Shown in pieces: positions 1 to 10,690 of a stretch of 21,486 bases of DNA; positions within the stretch are counted from its first letter, which is position 1, and every line of letters begins with the position of its first letter. The notes below the pieces were generated by a model that saw only the letters and a program-made list of their open reading frames with translations, did not search any database and was not told the DNA's origin. Position numbers and translations under genes: made by a program. Source of the DNA: Magicicada cassinii (taxonomy: Eukaryota; Arthropoda; Insecta; Hemiptera; Cicadidae); NCBI GenBank assembly GCA_028571305.1, contig JAOXNS010222118.1:1-21486 (forward strand). The letters run 5' to 3'.

Positions 1-91
1 TCCTGTCACTCTGGGCTCCAGCACACTTTTCGCTTCCGCTAGGCCAAGTAGTCTGCTTATTAAATTTTGCGTAAAGGCCTAAGTGGCCGTT
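1..91 (-). other. GC-richer open stretch running off the window edge, unrecognised
   Basis: On the minus strand about 30 codons stay open from 91 to the window edge, starting just after an in-frame TAA. A second minus frame is also open for part of the same stretch. GC content is clearly above the surrounding spacer. This could be the edge of an exon or of a repeat that continues outside the window. I recognise no family, and the length is too short to call coding on its own. Confidence 0.15.
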
Positions 92-568
92 ACATTAGGA
101 GAAAACATTATTGTTTCAGGGTTGCCTGAAATCTAAAATTTGGTGCTTATATTCTTCTAACGTTATTCTCTGAACACTTCAAAGGCAGAAAAAAACAATG
201 ATCTATTGCTTTCTGGGTGTCGGTAACACTTCATTTGGTAGGTTTGTTATATAGAATTAACGTCACTGCATACACGGACTTTTTAAATTCTAATATCTGG
301 ATTAGTAATTTCCATTTTCACAGATTATATATTAAAAAGAATTAAAATAATATAAAATTAAAGCAGACCACAAAAATACACATTTCGATGGTCAATATGT
401 AAATTAGACAAAAACGTCTGGACAAATATGTGAGGTCATGAATCAAAACTGTGTGAAGTAGCAGCTAGGGGCGGCGTATGTTGTGTGAGGAAGAGGAGAA
501 GTTGTGCTGACCTTGGAGCGCTTATACAATTTCTTTGAACAAACACGTAGTTGGATTATGGGAGTTAA

Positions 569-570
<2 letters not shown>
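92..570. other. AT-rich spacer
   Basis: I see no gene, repeat boundary or RNA gene here. Short frames spanning the later (TG)n tract on either strand are products of the dinucleotide repeat and are not genes. Confidence 0.6.

Positions 571-623
<53 letters not shown>
571..623. repeat. (TG)n microsatellite, about 26 units
   Basis: An uninterrupted run of TG dinucleotides spans 53 bases. Such pure tracts are usually length-polymorphic and can adopt left-handed Z-DNA. The runs of Cys-Val or His-Thr read through it in the various frames are artefacts of the repeat. Confidence 0.97.
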
Positions 624-625
<2 letters not shown>

Positions 626-1353
626 CGAGGGGGATGAGTGTGTGGGTGAACTATTGCCAATCATGTCATTGTACCTCAGTTTATTTTACAGTGAATGCAG
701 TGAAAACAGCAAAATAAACTCCACGTGCGCTGGGGCTGTATAAATGCAAATCAGCCGTGATTTAGAACGATTGATTCATTACTAGGCGTACTGTCAGTGG
801 GAGTAAACGCCACAGGGATCCATGTTCACGAATTGTAACGCTGTAGGTTTTAACTGGAGGCAAAATAAAATTTAAAATCCAAACGTTCTGCTAAAAATCC
901 AGTATTTGGGTTATTAGACCAAACCGTGACGTATATAGTTTTGCTAAATAAACACTTATTTAACTGAGTGACAGAGCAATACATATGTTTAAATAAAGGA
1001 AAAGTATCAGTTCTACATCTGCTGTTGAAGCCTAAGAAAGAATCGACGATAGATCATCACATTGTTAATTAAAACCAACTTTAAAAATGCTATACAGGAA
1101 AATATGTAATTAGAAAGTATAATTGCATTAATAGTTGCACATTAGATATAAAATATCACGTATAAACTATTTATTAGGATCACAGTAACAACCACAATAT
1201 TCAGTAAACTAAGCGACTAGTATAAGTAACTCAAAGAACCAATGGGTTTCATGTTAAGGGTAAAGTATACAGTTTAAAGTATAAGGTACTGCCAATACGT
1301 AACAGAAATTAATGTTAATGATTACAGAAATACCAGGCTACTCATAGTTGACA
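624..1353. other. AT-rich spacer
   Basis: I see no supported gene or element. The stretch is rich in short A and T runs and has several AATAAA-like hexamers that are expected by chance at this composition. Confidence 0.55.
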
Positions 1354-1719
1354 CTAGACAAAGTACTCGGCTGTGCATTCTGCGTTTCTTGGTAACCAAA
1401 TGTTTGCATAATATGGAATCAAATTAGCTTTAATGTTAAATCGTGAACAAAACAAGGTCCTACACAAACTCGTTTCTCCCTTATTTCGTTGTAATCTAGT
1501 ATGGAAATTTCTTCCAAAGGCATTGAAAATCGTGTCTAGCACAAGAAAGTACAAGGAAAAGGCAATAATATCATGTTGTTCACAGCACGTGATGTGGTGA
1601 TGCTCTAACAAAACGAAGCTCTGAGGAACTAATGAAGTGTTAGGAAAACACAAAGTGGCAACCACATACCTGCGCGTGTAGCTCACACCAATAACACTGA
1701 CCTTCACCTCCAATAACAC
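1354..1719 (-). other. Unrecognised 121-codon open frame with a strong donor-like site
   Basis: A minus-strand frame stays open for 121 codons, long for such AT-rich DNA. No domain is recognisable: it has a hydrophobic patch in the middle and several scattered Cys and His residues without a regular zinc pattern. Near its 5' end, at about 1663-1672, the minus strand reads CAG followed by GTATGT, a textbook splice donor, so only the few codons upstream could be exon and the rest intron. The region upstream (1720-1742) is GC-rich with CG and CA dinucleotides, which would suit a first exon. This is weak evidence; it may be a chance frame. Confidence 0.15.
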
Positions 1720-1742
1720 TTCAAGCGCGCACGTGCACGCAC

Positions 1743-4030
1743 ACTATTAGTAAATCGATCTGTACTTCTTCTAGTCTCCTTTACGCGATACCTCTTTATG
1801 CATATCAAGGTGTAATCACTTCAGCAACTGTGTACAAAGGATAAAAACCACTGATGAGTTTATTATGAACGGAAGATGCTTGACTGTAGTAACTTGATTT
1901 GTTATCGTTTCTCCTATTGAATTATTTGCCTGACGATTCACTCACTGAACGTTAACTGAGCACTTAGTATAAGGAAGTAATATTATCTCATAAAATGATT
2001 ATTAGGTGTAGCTTGAGAAATGCCTTGAATCTTTTTAAATTCCCTAATAGTTTATGCTGAAAATATGTATGTCGGAAATTTTTTGATGTTTCAAAAGTTA
2101 TCCTCTTCCTAATGTGCTGCAAGTTTTTTCATAAATGGGTCACGTTCCTAGATGTATTTCCGCGTGATTCACAACGCCTTCCTTCTTTTCACCTTGGTCG
2201 ACCAGCCGCCCTTGGTTTCCTTACTTAGAAAGTAAGCAAAGATAACGTTAGGCATGAGATCTCTAAGGGTTCATTTATATAACGTGACAATAGATGATAG
2301 GTCTTCTTTTCCAAATTGTGCTTGTTATCTTGTCCATATGTGTGTAACCAATCAATTTAGTAACCACCGTTTTTCTTCACTGGATCCAAGATTTCCTTAG
2401 TACGATACGTTCTCTGGTTTACAGTGACTCGCACTAATCTTTTCTATTCATTACAAGACATTTCAATGCGTACAGGGTCTTCATTCCGTTGTCTGACCAA
2501 TAGTGTCTAAAGTTGAATCGGGGGACACGGGTAGTTTGTTTTATACGACTTTGGTTATGTCAATTCTTTCTGGTTAGTCGTAGGGGCAAGACTTTCTTTC
2601 TTGCAGATTTTAGGTTCCGTGCAAAGAGATTAGAATTTTCTTCCCTCTCGATTTTCCCTGTTCCACGTATAGATCTCTAAGCGCCGGCGTGATATTTGTT
2701 ATGAACTCCTTTCTTACAAAGAAGATCTAAATGCTCACCTTTGCTGGTTACGTCTTGATTTGGTTGATAACAATTGGTGAGAACCAAGTAAGATATCAAG
2801 ACTATCATCAAAGACTATAATTTCATTAAGTTTTATACTTATTCGCTGCATGTTTCACGCGCAGGGCAATATTTTATAAAAAGGATTTCTCCGTAGTGTA
2901 AACTCAGAGTTATAAAAATAACTACATACATTTTCTTATGTTAATTAGTGATACAATTAACATTTTTCATAGTCTGAAATCAGATATAAAATATTAGAGA
3001 TGACTAATTCTAAGTAAGGTACAACATTTTACAGTACAAAATTTAATTCTGTTACGATTACATTTCATCAACTTATTAATACACTTTACGACTTACAAAT
3101 ATATTTTTATTCTTATGAGGCATAAGTAAATTACTCACATGATTCCATACTCAGACGCAACGTGTGTAGGTGCTTGTTATATAAAAAATTAAAGGTGCGT
3201 ATAAAAATGGTTAAGCCATATCAAATTTAACAGCTACAATGAAAATTTTTATCAACATATAACAAAATTGTAGGAAGCAATATGGATTAGCTAATTTGAA
3301 CTTCTTATTACAAGATATCAAACGAAATGTGTTAAACGTAAATGTAAATAGGAACTTATCAAATTTGCCGATATTAAACTTGGTCAGTCGATTCAGTTAT
3401 ATTTGTTAGTTTAGCAAATTTAAAAGGAGATGTAGTTTTCTATTATCAACGTGCTAAATAACGTGTTCCCCTTTATTAATATAATGTTAACCAAAGTAAG
3501 ATGCAGTTGTACACACAACACTTCAATGCATCTGACCACACTAGCAAATGTACGGAGAATGTAGAGATTGTCCTTGTTTTCTGTTTCTCCCCTTGTTTGA
3601 CCTTTGCGGTGTGTCTCAAAATGCATACATTGAAAATGTATCGGCAAGACGTATTTAAAAACACGACAAAATTAGATAAGTTAGATATATATCAATGAAA
3701 CCTGTTATTTCCCTTGTCGCTAGGAACTCGTTTAACTGCAGAAATAAGATTTTAATTAAAGAGCAACTAGTTTGCCCAGTACGGACGTCGCGTGGCTGCA
3801 CTTTTTTAATTACACTGTTCAAATAAGGTAAGAATTAACATTAGTGTAAAATGCAATGTTATTTTAACGTTACAATATTAATTCCACACAAAAATAAAAT
3901 GACTAATATAAAATACTCCTTCCATCAACATAAAATGGATTTACTTCCGGCAAACTCATGCGTTTTTACGCTAGCACGAGGAATATAACATAGCATAGTC
4001 CTGTTTAATATAACAAGAACTTTGTCACAT
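1743..4030. other. Long AT-rich spacer with small hairpins
   Basis: No gene can be supported. There is a perfect 7-bp-arm hairpin at 2220-2236 (CTTACTT, 3-base loop). The stretch 2150-2780 is a little GC-richer than its surroundings, but its minus-strand frames carry about as many stop codons as chance predicts. Short overlapping frames on both strands at 3420-3700 have no recognisable content. Confidence 0.55.
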
Positions 4031-4039
4031 GTAAAATAA

Positions 4040-4142
4040 AGGAACCTGATCTACTGGCAGCCATTGGACTAGATCCAGATTCTGCAATCAAGCCACGGGT
4101 GCAAAGATACCCCGCACCCATAATGCAATGCAGGAACCTGAT
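4040..4142. repeat. 81-bp insert bounded by 11-bp direct repeats
   Basis: The 11-mer AGGAACCTGAT occurs at 4040-4050 (its first two bases read AG across 4040-4041) and again at 4132-4142. The roughly 81 bases between them are about half G+C, unlike the strongly AT-rich flanks, and one plus-strand frame is open right through them. The arrangement is what a target-site duplication around a small insertion looks like. It has no terminal inverted repeat and no poly(A) end that I can see, so the mechanism is unclear. It could also be a remnant of a short tandem duplication. Confidence 0.45.
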
Positions 4143-4424
4143 TTTTAAACCTAATTTTAACAACTTTCATTTAGACTAGCACCAAGATATTAAGTAAATA
4201 AATGATAGTGTTTTGTCTGTGACAAAATATTGTCGTGAAATAATGAACGTAAACTCGCGTGTCGTTAAAACACCATGTTTGTGAGTAATAAGATTTTACC
4301 CATTTATGAGCACGTTACAGTTACTTGAGTGTAAAACTGTATTATTCTACTGTGTATTAGAGCCGCAAAACTATTCCTCGTAATTAGGAAACTAACTGCG
4401 TGAAATATTTTGAATCGCTTGATA

Positions 4425-4712
4425 AGAGGACGACTCAAGATAGCCAGTGATAAAATGAAAACTCGGTATGACATACATAGGAATAGTGTGGGTTTTGAAG
4501 GAGGAGATCCGGTTTGGTTGTACAACCAAAAGCGCCGTCGTCCTAAACTTCAGACTACCTGGAAAGGACCGTACACTGTAAGAAAGAGATTCAATGAAGT
4601 TGTCTATCGGATTCAACAAGAAGGACAGCAGAAATTCAAGGTCATCCACCTAGATCTGCTGGCTAAATATTACTTCAGAGACGGTTTACTAGTTCGGGAC
4701 GAACAGGCTTAA
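4425..4712 (+). mobile_element. Ty3/gypsy retrotransposon fossil: C-terminal end of integrase
   Basis: The frame encodes the C-terminal end of a Ty3/gypsy pol polyprotein. It begins with the basic helix typical of the region just after the integrase core (reads like KIASDKMKTRYD), then the GD-VWLYN strand, then the GPY/F module (WKGPYTV followed by NEVVYRIQ), and closes with the V-HLD-LA-Y motif that commonly ends this protein. In living elements this domain follows the catalytic core and takes part in binding DNA. The rest of the element (gag, protease, reverse transcriptase, RNase H, integrase core) is not in the window, so this is a fossil fragment that keeps only its 3' end. The family assignment is from motif recognition; the exact lineage is not determined. 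Confidence 0.85.
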
Positions 4713-5203
4713 GGAAGGCGCAGTTTAAAGATGGGACTCTCTCAAACAGGTGACAGCGTCCTTCCACTCGTTTCTCCGATAATCGAGCAGGTGTAGCCTC
4801 ATTCAAGGCAGTACTTAAGTACGTTCCACACTGTGCTGGAAAGCACTTGAAATATGCATTTTACTTATACGCCGCAGTAAGGATTGTAAGTTATTCTGGA
4901 ACACCTGCGTTACCTATATGACCCACAGTAGCTGGCTTTGTCATACGGTTCCCCTGAGCGATTTCTTTAGTGCTGATCGTGTGGTTGTCGAAGTATAGCG
5001 AACAGTGATAATTTTGTTATAATTAGTGCGAAACTCAATAGTTGACAACAAATAAACAAATGAAACTTGAATTATTGAATGAGAGTACCTTGTTGATTAC
5101 AAATTTATAATTTGTGAATAATTAAAACTGGTAATTAGTGACTTCATTGGTGTCTGAATTTTGTTTCCACCGTCCCATACGATGATCAGTGTCGTAGCAA
5201 CAT
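4713..5203 (+). mobile_element. Probable 3' LTR of the Ty3/gypsy fossil
   Basis: Directly after the pol stop comes a purine-rich stretch (4711-4722) in the place of a polypurine tract, and then some 480 bases that are less AT-rich at first and contain an AATAAA hexamer at 5051-5056, as expected for an LTR. The right edge near 5200 is inferred from where the sequence returns to ordinary spacer. No 5' LTR is in the window, so boundaries and age cannot be measured by LTR comparison. The element is old and incomplete. Confidence 0.5.
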
Positions 5204-6658
5204 TTATGAAAATATGTTTTTTCTGGAGAATATAAAGATTAATATGAAACTAACAAATGCAACAGTAATATTATATTGCATAAAACAGTAAAATACAAAC
5301 ATGGTAGGGGTTATCAAATAACTACAACTTAGAATCAGTATAGAAATGGCGGAAGTTTATACAATCAGTGACAAATATATTTATTTACAACAAAATGTAT
5401 ATTAATTGTTCCTCTCGTATACGTTGAGGCCAACTGAACTTTTATATGAATTAAAGTTGAATTTAAGAAGCAACAGAGCTCTTTAAATATGTATAATACG
5501 CAAAATATGTAGATTTTAAATAATTAATTTTCTATACAAAAATATTTTATAGCTAAGCACAATAACTTCCCTCATCCCCACTTCTCCACTCTATTTGCTA
5601 ACTGATCGTATTCTAAAGTCTATTTCAAGTTTAGATTGTAGTGGCCTTGTTTATAATATTTGAAAATTTAGATACCGGTATTGGTAATTAATTCAATATT
5701 TGTAGCTTTCTCTTATAGTACTTGTCCGCAAAGCACAGCATGTAAAAAGATATATTTTTATTATGTTTCGTATTATGAGCGACAGTTGTAAGGAAATAGG
5801 CTGGCCACACATTTTTACAGCTTTAAATAACGGTAACACCTTAATTTATTGTCTCAAGTTGATATTACGTTTACTACTGTTATTCAGTCAGTGACCGCTT
5901 ATACTGGACTGTTTTTAACATTTGTTTTGTCTAACGTTGACCAGAGCTTACTAAGGAAAATATTGGTAATTGAAAAAATTTTTTCATACACAACTTTTAT
6001 TAAATCTCTGGTAACTTAGAGTAGTTATTTTTAACAGAGTATTTGGATCAACCAGATTTTATCCAGCCATCCAATCTACCTCGGAAACTTTACACTATAT
6101 TTCAATATTATTCGTTAAGCGTTTCAGTAATTTTTAATAGCGGTTGTCACTTCGCATTTGTCATTACTATCTGTGTTGTGCATTGTGACATTTTGGACAT
6201 TATCCATCCACCATGAACACTTAAACACTGTCGTCTTCCGTACTCCTAAAGTCTTCCTGTTGGTACTTTTACTATCTCATTAAATACTTCACCCGCTCCG
6301 TAGCCTTCTTATTTGTAAGCGATCTGTATCTTCCTTACCTCTCTGTGACACTTCGAAAAAATGGAATCACAAAATTTAATTCCCTTATGTTTCCTCTTCC
6401 TTAGTTTTCTCTTCCACTTCACACATAATCATTATTACTAACGTACAATAACCATTACCATATCACTTGAGTGATAGAAAACCAATTTAAAAGTATTCGT
6501 ATAATTAATGCAGCGAAATCTAATAGATAAACAATGATTTTAACCAACAAATAAATATGAATTAGTGCAAACAAGACACTAGAGGATGCTGAACACACAT
6601 ATACTCCAGTAGGCTTACTACACAAAGATTAACCAGACACTGTGACAGGGTACATTAT
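5204..6658. other. AT-rich spacer
   Basis: I see no gene, RNA or bounded repeat. The sequence AATAGGCTGGC at 5797 recurs in the LINE remnant near 7955, but the similarity does not extend far enough to call a second copy. Confidence 0.55.
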
Positions 6659-6883
6659 ATGGTTGCAGTGGGGCGTCTTTGGTTTGGTGTTAAGATTACA
6701 CATATCGGCTCGAGGCCGATGACTCCGATAGATACAGGAGACAACAAAACACGCCCCCGGCTGCAGCAGAATCGGCAAGTACACCACTCACGTTGTTCCG
6801 CTCAGAAACCTCCCACCCAAAAAGGTCTAAGAATTTTTGTAAATAGAATAAGAGAGGTTTCCAGATTTTCAATACTAACTTGA
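6659..6883. other. GC-rich island, unrecognised
   Basis: This is the most GC-rich stretch of the left half of the window. It holds a CGGCTCGAGGCCG near-palindrome at about 6706-6718 and inverted GAAACCTC/GAGGTTTC octamers at about 6806 and 6856. Frames are open on both strands (74 plus-strand codons, 66 minus-strand codons), neither with a recognisable domain. On the minus strand there is a donor-like GTGAGT at about 6786-6791. It could be an exon, a promoter-associated CpG patch, or part of a decayed repeat; I cannot decide. Confidence 0.25.
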
Positions 6884-7879
6884 CTAAATTCAACAATTCT
6901 TTTGTAGTAATAAAAACATGTTTCTTAAATCCTCTTTTTTTGAGTTGTGATATTTTTTACCGATATTCTATGTTTAATTTCTAAAGATTTGTGTTGCGCT
7001 TGTAATTCACGGTCAGTTAAACGTGATTGTATAGTATTCCCTTCCTGAACATTCACATTTAGCCTATGCTCACTGGCACGACCCTACAGGCGCTGACAAA
7101 TTCTACTTGAGTGTTCACGCCACGCTTTCATACGTGTTATTACACAAATAAGATTTTCCGGTCACGGAGTCTGAGGGTTTTATAAATAATAATCACTTTC
7201 CTAATGTATGTCAAGAGTGAATCGCAGGACACACTCCAATGAGGCTAAACACAATACTTTATATCAAAAGTCACAGGACGAATATAAGGAGTGGATATGC
7301 TGCCAACAATCTCCTCTTTATATTTTGTCAGACTCCCTAATATTGTTGAATTAAGATTAATAATCTTTCACTAAATATTTTGATCAGTTATCAGTCTAGA
7401 AATCTTTAAAAGTGTTGCTCATTTTAATTCCTAAATGACTTTAGAAGAATAAAGACATAAAGCTCGTCGCCAAAAGTTAGTTGCTGGCAGAAGTGATATC
7501 CTTGTTTAAGGAGAAAAGCAAAGTAACATCTGTGACAGTTATAGGAGAATTATTCTATTAAATAAATGTTATAAATTATATGTACGAATGCTTAATCAGC
7601 GCGTTAAAGCTGTCTCTTTTTAACTTCTATTTGAAGAAAAAAGTGCTTTTAGAATTAGACGATTGTGCAGTCACAACGTTTTTAATAAGCAACTAATTAA
7701 AAAGGCACGTACCATGAATTTAAAGACACGCCTTGCTTTTGGCCCAGCAGCCAGACAAAGATGTTCCACCCCGATCCAACTATTATCCCATGTCATTACC
7801 AATCATTATCTTTCCTCGTTGTTATCTAACAATACCTTATACCTTTCATCATGCTACAGGCAGACTGGTCTCACTAGCC
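6884..7879. other. Spacer with short unrecognised frames
   Basis: Two overlapping plus-strand frames (7663-7932 and 7733-7945) are open, but only their last part coincides with anything known, namely the start of the LINE remnant that follows. Nothing else is recognisable. Confidence 0.45.
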
Positions 7880-8220
7880 GCGGAAAAAGTAACCGGTCTG
7901 TGGGAGGTGAACGCCGAATTGAAAGCGCCTGACCCTACAAGTTAAAGGTTCCATAATAGGCTGGCTCCACGTCTGGTTAAAACAAACTCTGTCTAAGAAT
8001 CCTACTAAAACAAAGAAATACCAAGGAAAGTCTTAACGATTGAAGAAGAAAGAGAGGCTGGCCAAAACTGAGATAGATTAATGATTTGAGCAATCATGCC
8101 AAACTACTTGGAGTGAGGGACAGGAGAGCCTTCGCGTCGCATCATAGTCGCAGGAGTGGATTTGTGGAAGAGGTGAAGATTCAGTAAGGTGTTGTAGCAC
8201 CAATGATCATAATGATAAAA
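7880..8220 (+). mobile_element. Decayed 3' end of a LINE (reverse-transcriptase C-terminal tail)
   Basis: The stretch 8050-8187 reads in one frame as the tail common to many insect LINE polyproteins: a basic GRPKLRW-like motif (seen as RGWPKLR), then a spaced LLGVRDRRAFA segment, then FVEEVKIQ before a stop at 8185. The conserved Trp codon after PKLR is TAG here (8074-8076). Upstream pieces fit the preceding part of the same tail, ERRIESA near 7908 and RLVK near 7970, but in shifting frames, so several indels have accumulated. Just after the stop comes an (ATGATA)-like tail at 8202-8220, the kind of microsatellite 3' end found on many non-LTR elements. Only about 340 bases remain, so this is a 5'-truncated, dead copy. 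The clade (RTE, jockey or R1-like) cannot be settled from the tail. Confidence 0.65.
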
Positions 8221-9139
8221 TTTAAGTTCACACATTGCTACGGCAAACCAAAAGAAAACAAAATTATTTTAAATAAAATAAATGTAATTATGAGAACCAG
8301 CTAGTAACATAGCAATACTTGTGACGTAATAATTTATGATGCTAAAAACTGATGAAGATTACATCTCAGATCTTGGCAAAGCACGCGTGAGTCTTAATGG
8401 CGCCGCAAGATATGTTTCCATTAAGTTTTCCTAAGTCCATTTAGTCTCTCTTTTCCTGTAAGTTTCTACTTTTTCTTGTTTTACTTTGCATCAATATACG
8501 TGTGTTTGTTCTTCTAATATGCTGCATAATACATCATTAATTTTTGTTCAATAATTCATAATGTATCTTTTTATCAACCTTCTATTATGGTACTTACAAT
8601 TTGTCTTAGTAGAATTATCCATTATTTTATGATATATACTTTTATTTTGAAGACAGCCTATGTCGGAATACTTTTGTTTTATTGTATATATTCGGTACCA
8701 ATTTATCATTTTTTCATAGCATAGTCTGGTAATTGGCCTATCTCAACCTTTATAATTCTGACTTTACAGGTGGGTGTTGACACTGTTTTTATAAGAGTAG
8801 GCCTATACGATGTTTCAACAATGAACAGATGAATAGATCCAAATACATTGTTTTCACGTCGATATTGAAAGTTGATGATATAAATTACAGATTGTTCGAG
8901 CATACAAATTGTGTCTGTTCGCACATTTTGTCAGTGTTTTAGTGGATTTTGCTGTGCTTTTAGTTATATTTTCTTACGATTCACTTTTATATGATTTTTT
9001 TGTGCTTTCACATTTACTTTTACACTTTGATTTTGCTGTGATAAAAAAACAACCATAATTACAAAAATTAATTAGTCTCGTCTGTTATTTTTAAAATACA
9101 ATTAACGTGCGTATGTAGATATTCTTACAGGAATGTAGA
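8221..9139. other. AT-rich spacer
   Basis: I see no gene. A 72-codon minus-strand frame at 8706-8924 has no recognisable features and is likely chance. Confidence 0.55.
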
Positions 9140-9157
9140 TACACACACACACACACA
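9140..9157. repeat. Short (AC)n tract
   Basis: An 18-base AC repeat, followed about 30 bases later by an imperfect ACACAAAC-type patch at 9184-9200. Too short to be remarkable. Confidence 0.9.
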
Positions 9158-9224
9158 ACACTTCTATGAACATGTAAAGCGAGCACAAACACACAAACAC
9201 GTATGTTGCTGTCATTATTACTTA

Positions 9225-9253
9225 TGACCATATAGATTATAGGAATATGGTCA
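9225..9253. repeat. Perfect 9-bp inverted repeat
   Basis: TGACCATAT at 9225-9233 is matched by ATATGGTCA at 9245-9253 with an 11-base loop, and TGACCAT occurs once more at 9261. No function can be inferred. Confidence 0.7.
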
Positions 9254-10541
9254 ACAGAAATGACCATGTAGAAACAACGAAAACTAAATTCCCTGGGCCT
9301 ACTTCATGTATTTCTACCTTGGAGTTTGTATATTTCGTCCCTGTTAGTTTACGCTACGTCTTTTCGGATATTCAGTAAGTTTTCCATAATGAACAGTAAT
9401 TTTTAATAAGTATGAGAAAGAATTCATGGTTTAATTCTCTACGCAGGGTTATCAATTACTTTTTTAAAATTTATTTTAATATTTAAGTCAAATACTATTA
9501 AATCTTTTTCTGCTTCTTTTTTCTTGCTTTCTCCTATACCCTGAAAAAAATAGTTTCATTCTCTTTTAGTTTAAATCTCGTTTATTCTCAGCAAAATTAC
9601 ACTTCCAAGTATGAGATTTCAAAACAAATTACATATAAACTTCCAAAATTGCCTCTGTTTAAATTTATAAAGCAATGGTACCATAAATTTATATCCGTAT
9701 GGTAGCATTTATATAACTGAATACATCTGTTTTTCTATTAGATCAAACTTATCTAACTGCGACATATTGCGTCCGAAGTTATTAAATGGCGTCGTGGTAC
9801 AGGATAAAATATATTAATAATATTTAAATTTAACAATAATCATTAGTTTATTTTTAAAAACATTGTTTTGAAGGGTGAACTAATCACTAAAATAGGTTTA
9901 CCAGTTTCGCCAGTTTTAGGAACTACATTTCAACTGAGAAACGATAGGTATAGAGGAACAGCAGGCTTCGGTGTTGGGGTAGGTTGCGCCCTCCTAAACG
10001 TCTTCCTCTGTTAATTTAAAATGATCTTTTTGTACGTTTTATATGTTTGTACGTTATATTTCTCACCGATTAAGTATGTCAAGTTCTTGGCCCCTTGTGT
10101 TTACGAATAAGAGTCCCTATTGTAATTGTTTCTCCCCGTTTGGGAGAGGCAAGTGAAGATTGCACATATAATTCTCTCATCACAAGTCTTTGTATTGCTT
10201 TAAACAAATTGGTTATAGGCCTACTGCACAACGATCTGCAACATACGGGTATATGTGCCTAGAGTTACTTCATCGTACTTCTATGTTGAGAATATATCAG
10301 TAATTTCAGAATATATGAGTATTTCAGTATTAGACTACTTCGCTGAAATATAAATGCAAACAATATAGGAAATTTACATTTGACAAATGAAGATTGTCAA
10401 ATTCTTCTTAATCTTCCTATTACAAAAGGGTAAAGTAGGGAAGCAACAACATGATTTGTAGAATAAAACGGATTAAAAAAAAAATTTGCTAAATTATTAA
10501 AATGGATTATACTGTGGATTCATTTATTGTATTTACAATTA
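9254..10541. other. AT-rich spacer
   Basis: I see no gene or bounded element in this stretch. A short GC-richer patch at about 9960-10010 has no recognisable coding content. Confidence 0.55.
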
Positions 10542-10690
10542 ATCATCATCATCTTCAAGGAGTAATACAAGGATGGTTTTTCCGGTCTCAAACGGCCAAA
10601 GAGTCTAGAGGTGGTCACTCCAGCGCGCTTCTTCGGACGTCCCACACCTCTCCGTCCCTTCGGCGTATATTTCCATAGTTGTTTAATATA
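10542..10690 (-). mobile_element. 3' end of a second LINE family, with (GAT)n tail
   Basis: Read on the minus strand, 10690 down to about 10627 gives KQLWKYTPKGRRGVGRPKKR, which matches the basic tail of insect endonuclease-reverse transcriptase polyproteins (W-Y-P-GRR--GRP-KRW). The Trp expected after KKR lies in a neighbouring frame: the CGCG at about 10624-10627 looks like a 2-bp gain, after which RWSDHL and then ETGKTILVLLLEDDDD can be read. The GATGATGATGAT at 10542-10553 is the element's microsatellite 3' tail, read as Asp or Met runs depending on frame. Only about 150 bases survive, which is the usual 5' truncation of LINE insertions. No clear target-site duplication was found. The tail differs from the 7880-8220 copy, so these are two families. 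Confidence 0.65.

Noticed and set aside
443-743. Three frames of 60-79 codons on both strands across the (TG)n tract
   Set aside because: They exist only because a dinucleotide repeat has no stop codons; the flanks show no coding content.
2027-2780. A minus-strand frame with runs of protein-like residues, faintly like a decayed transposase
   Set aside because: About 16 stops in 250 codons is what chance gives at this composition, and no motif holds up.
5797-5815. Similarity of AATAGGCTGGC to the LINE remnant near 7955
   Set aside because: Only about 11 bases match, with no LINE motif around it.
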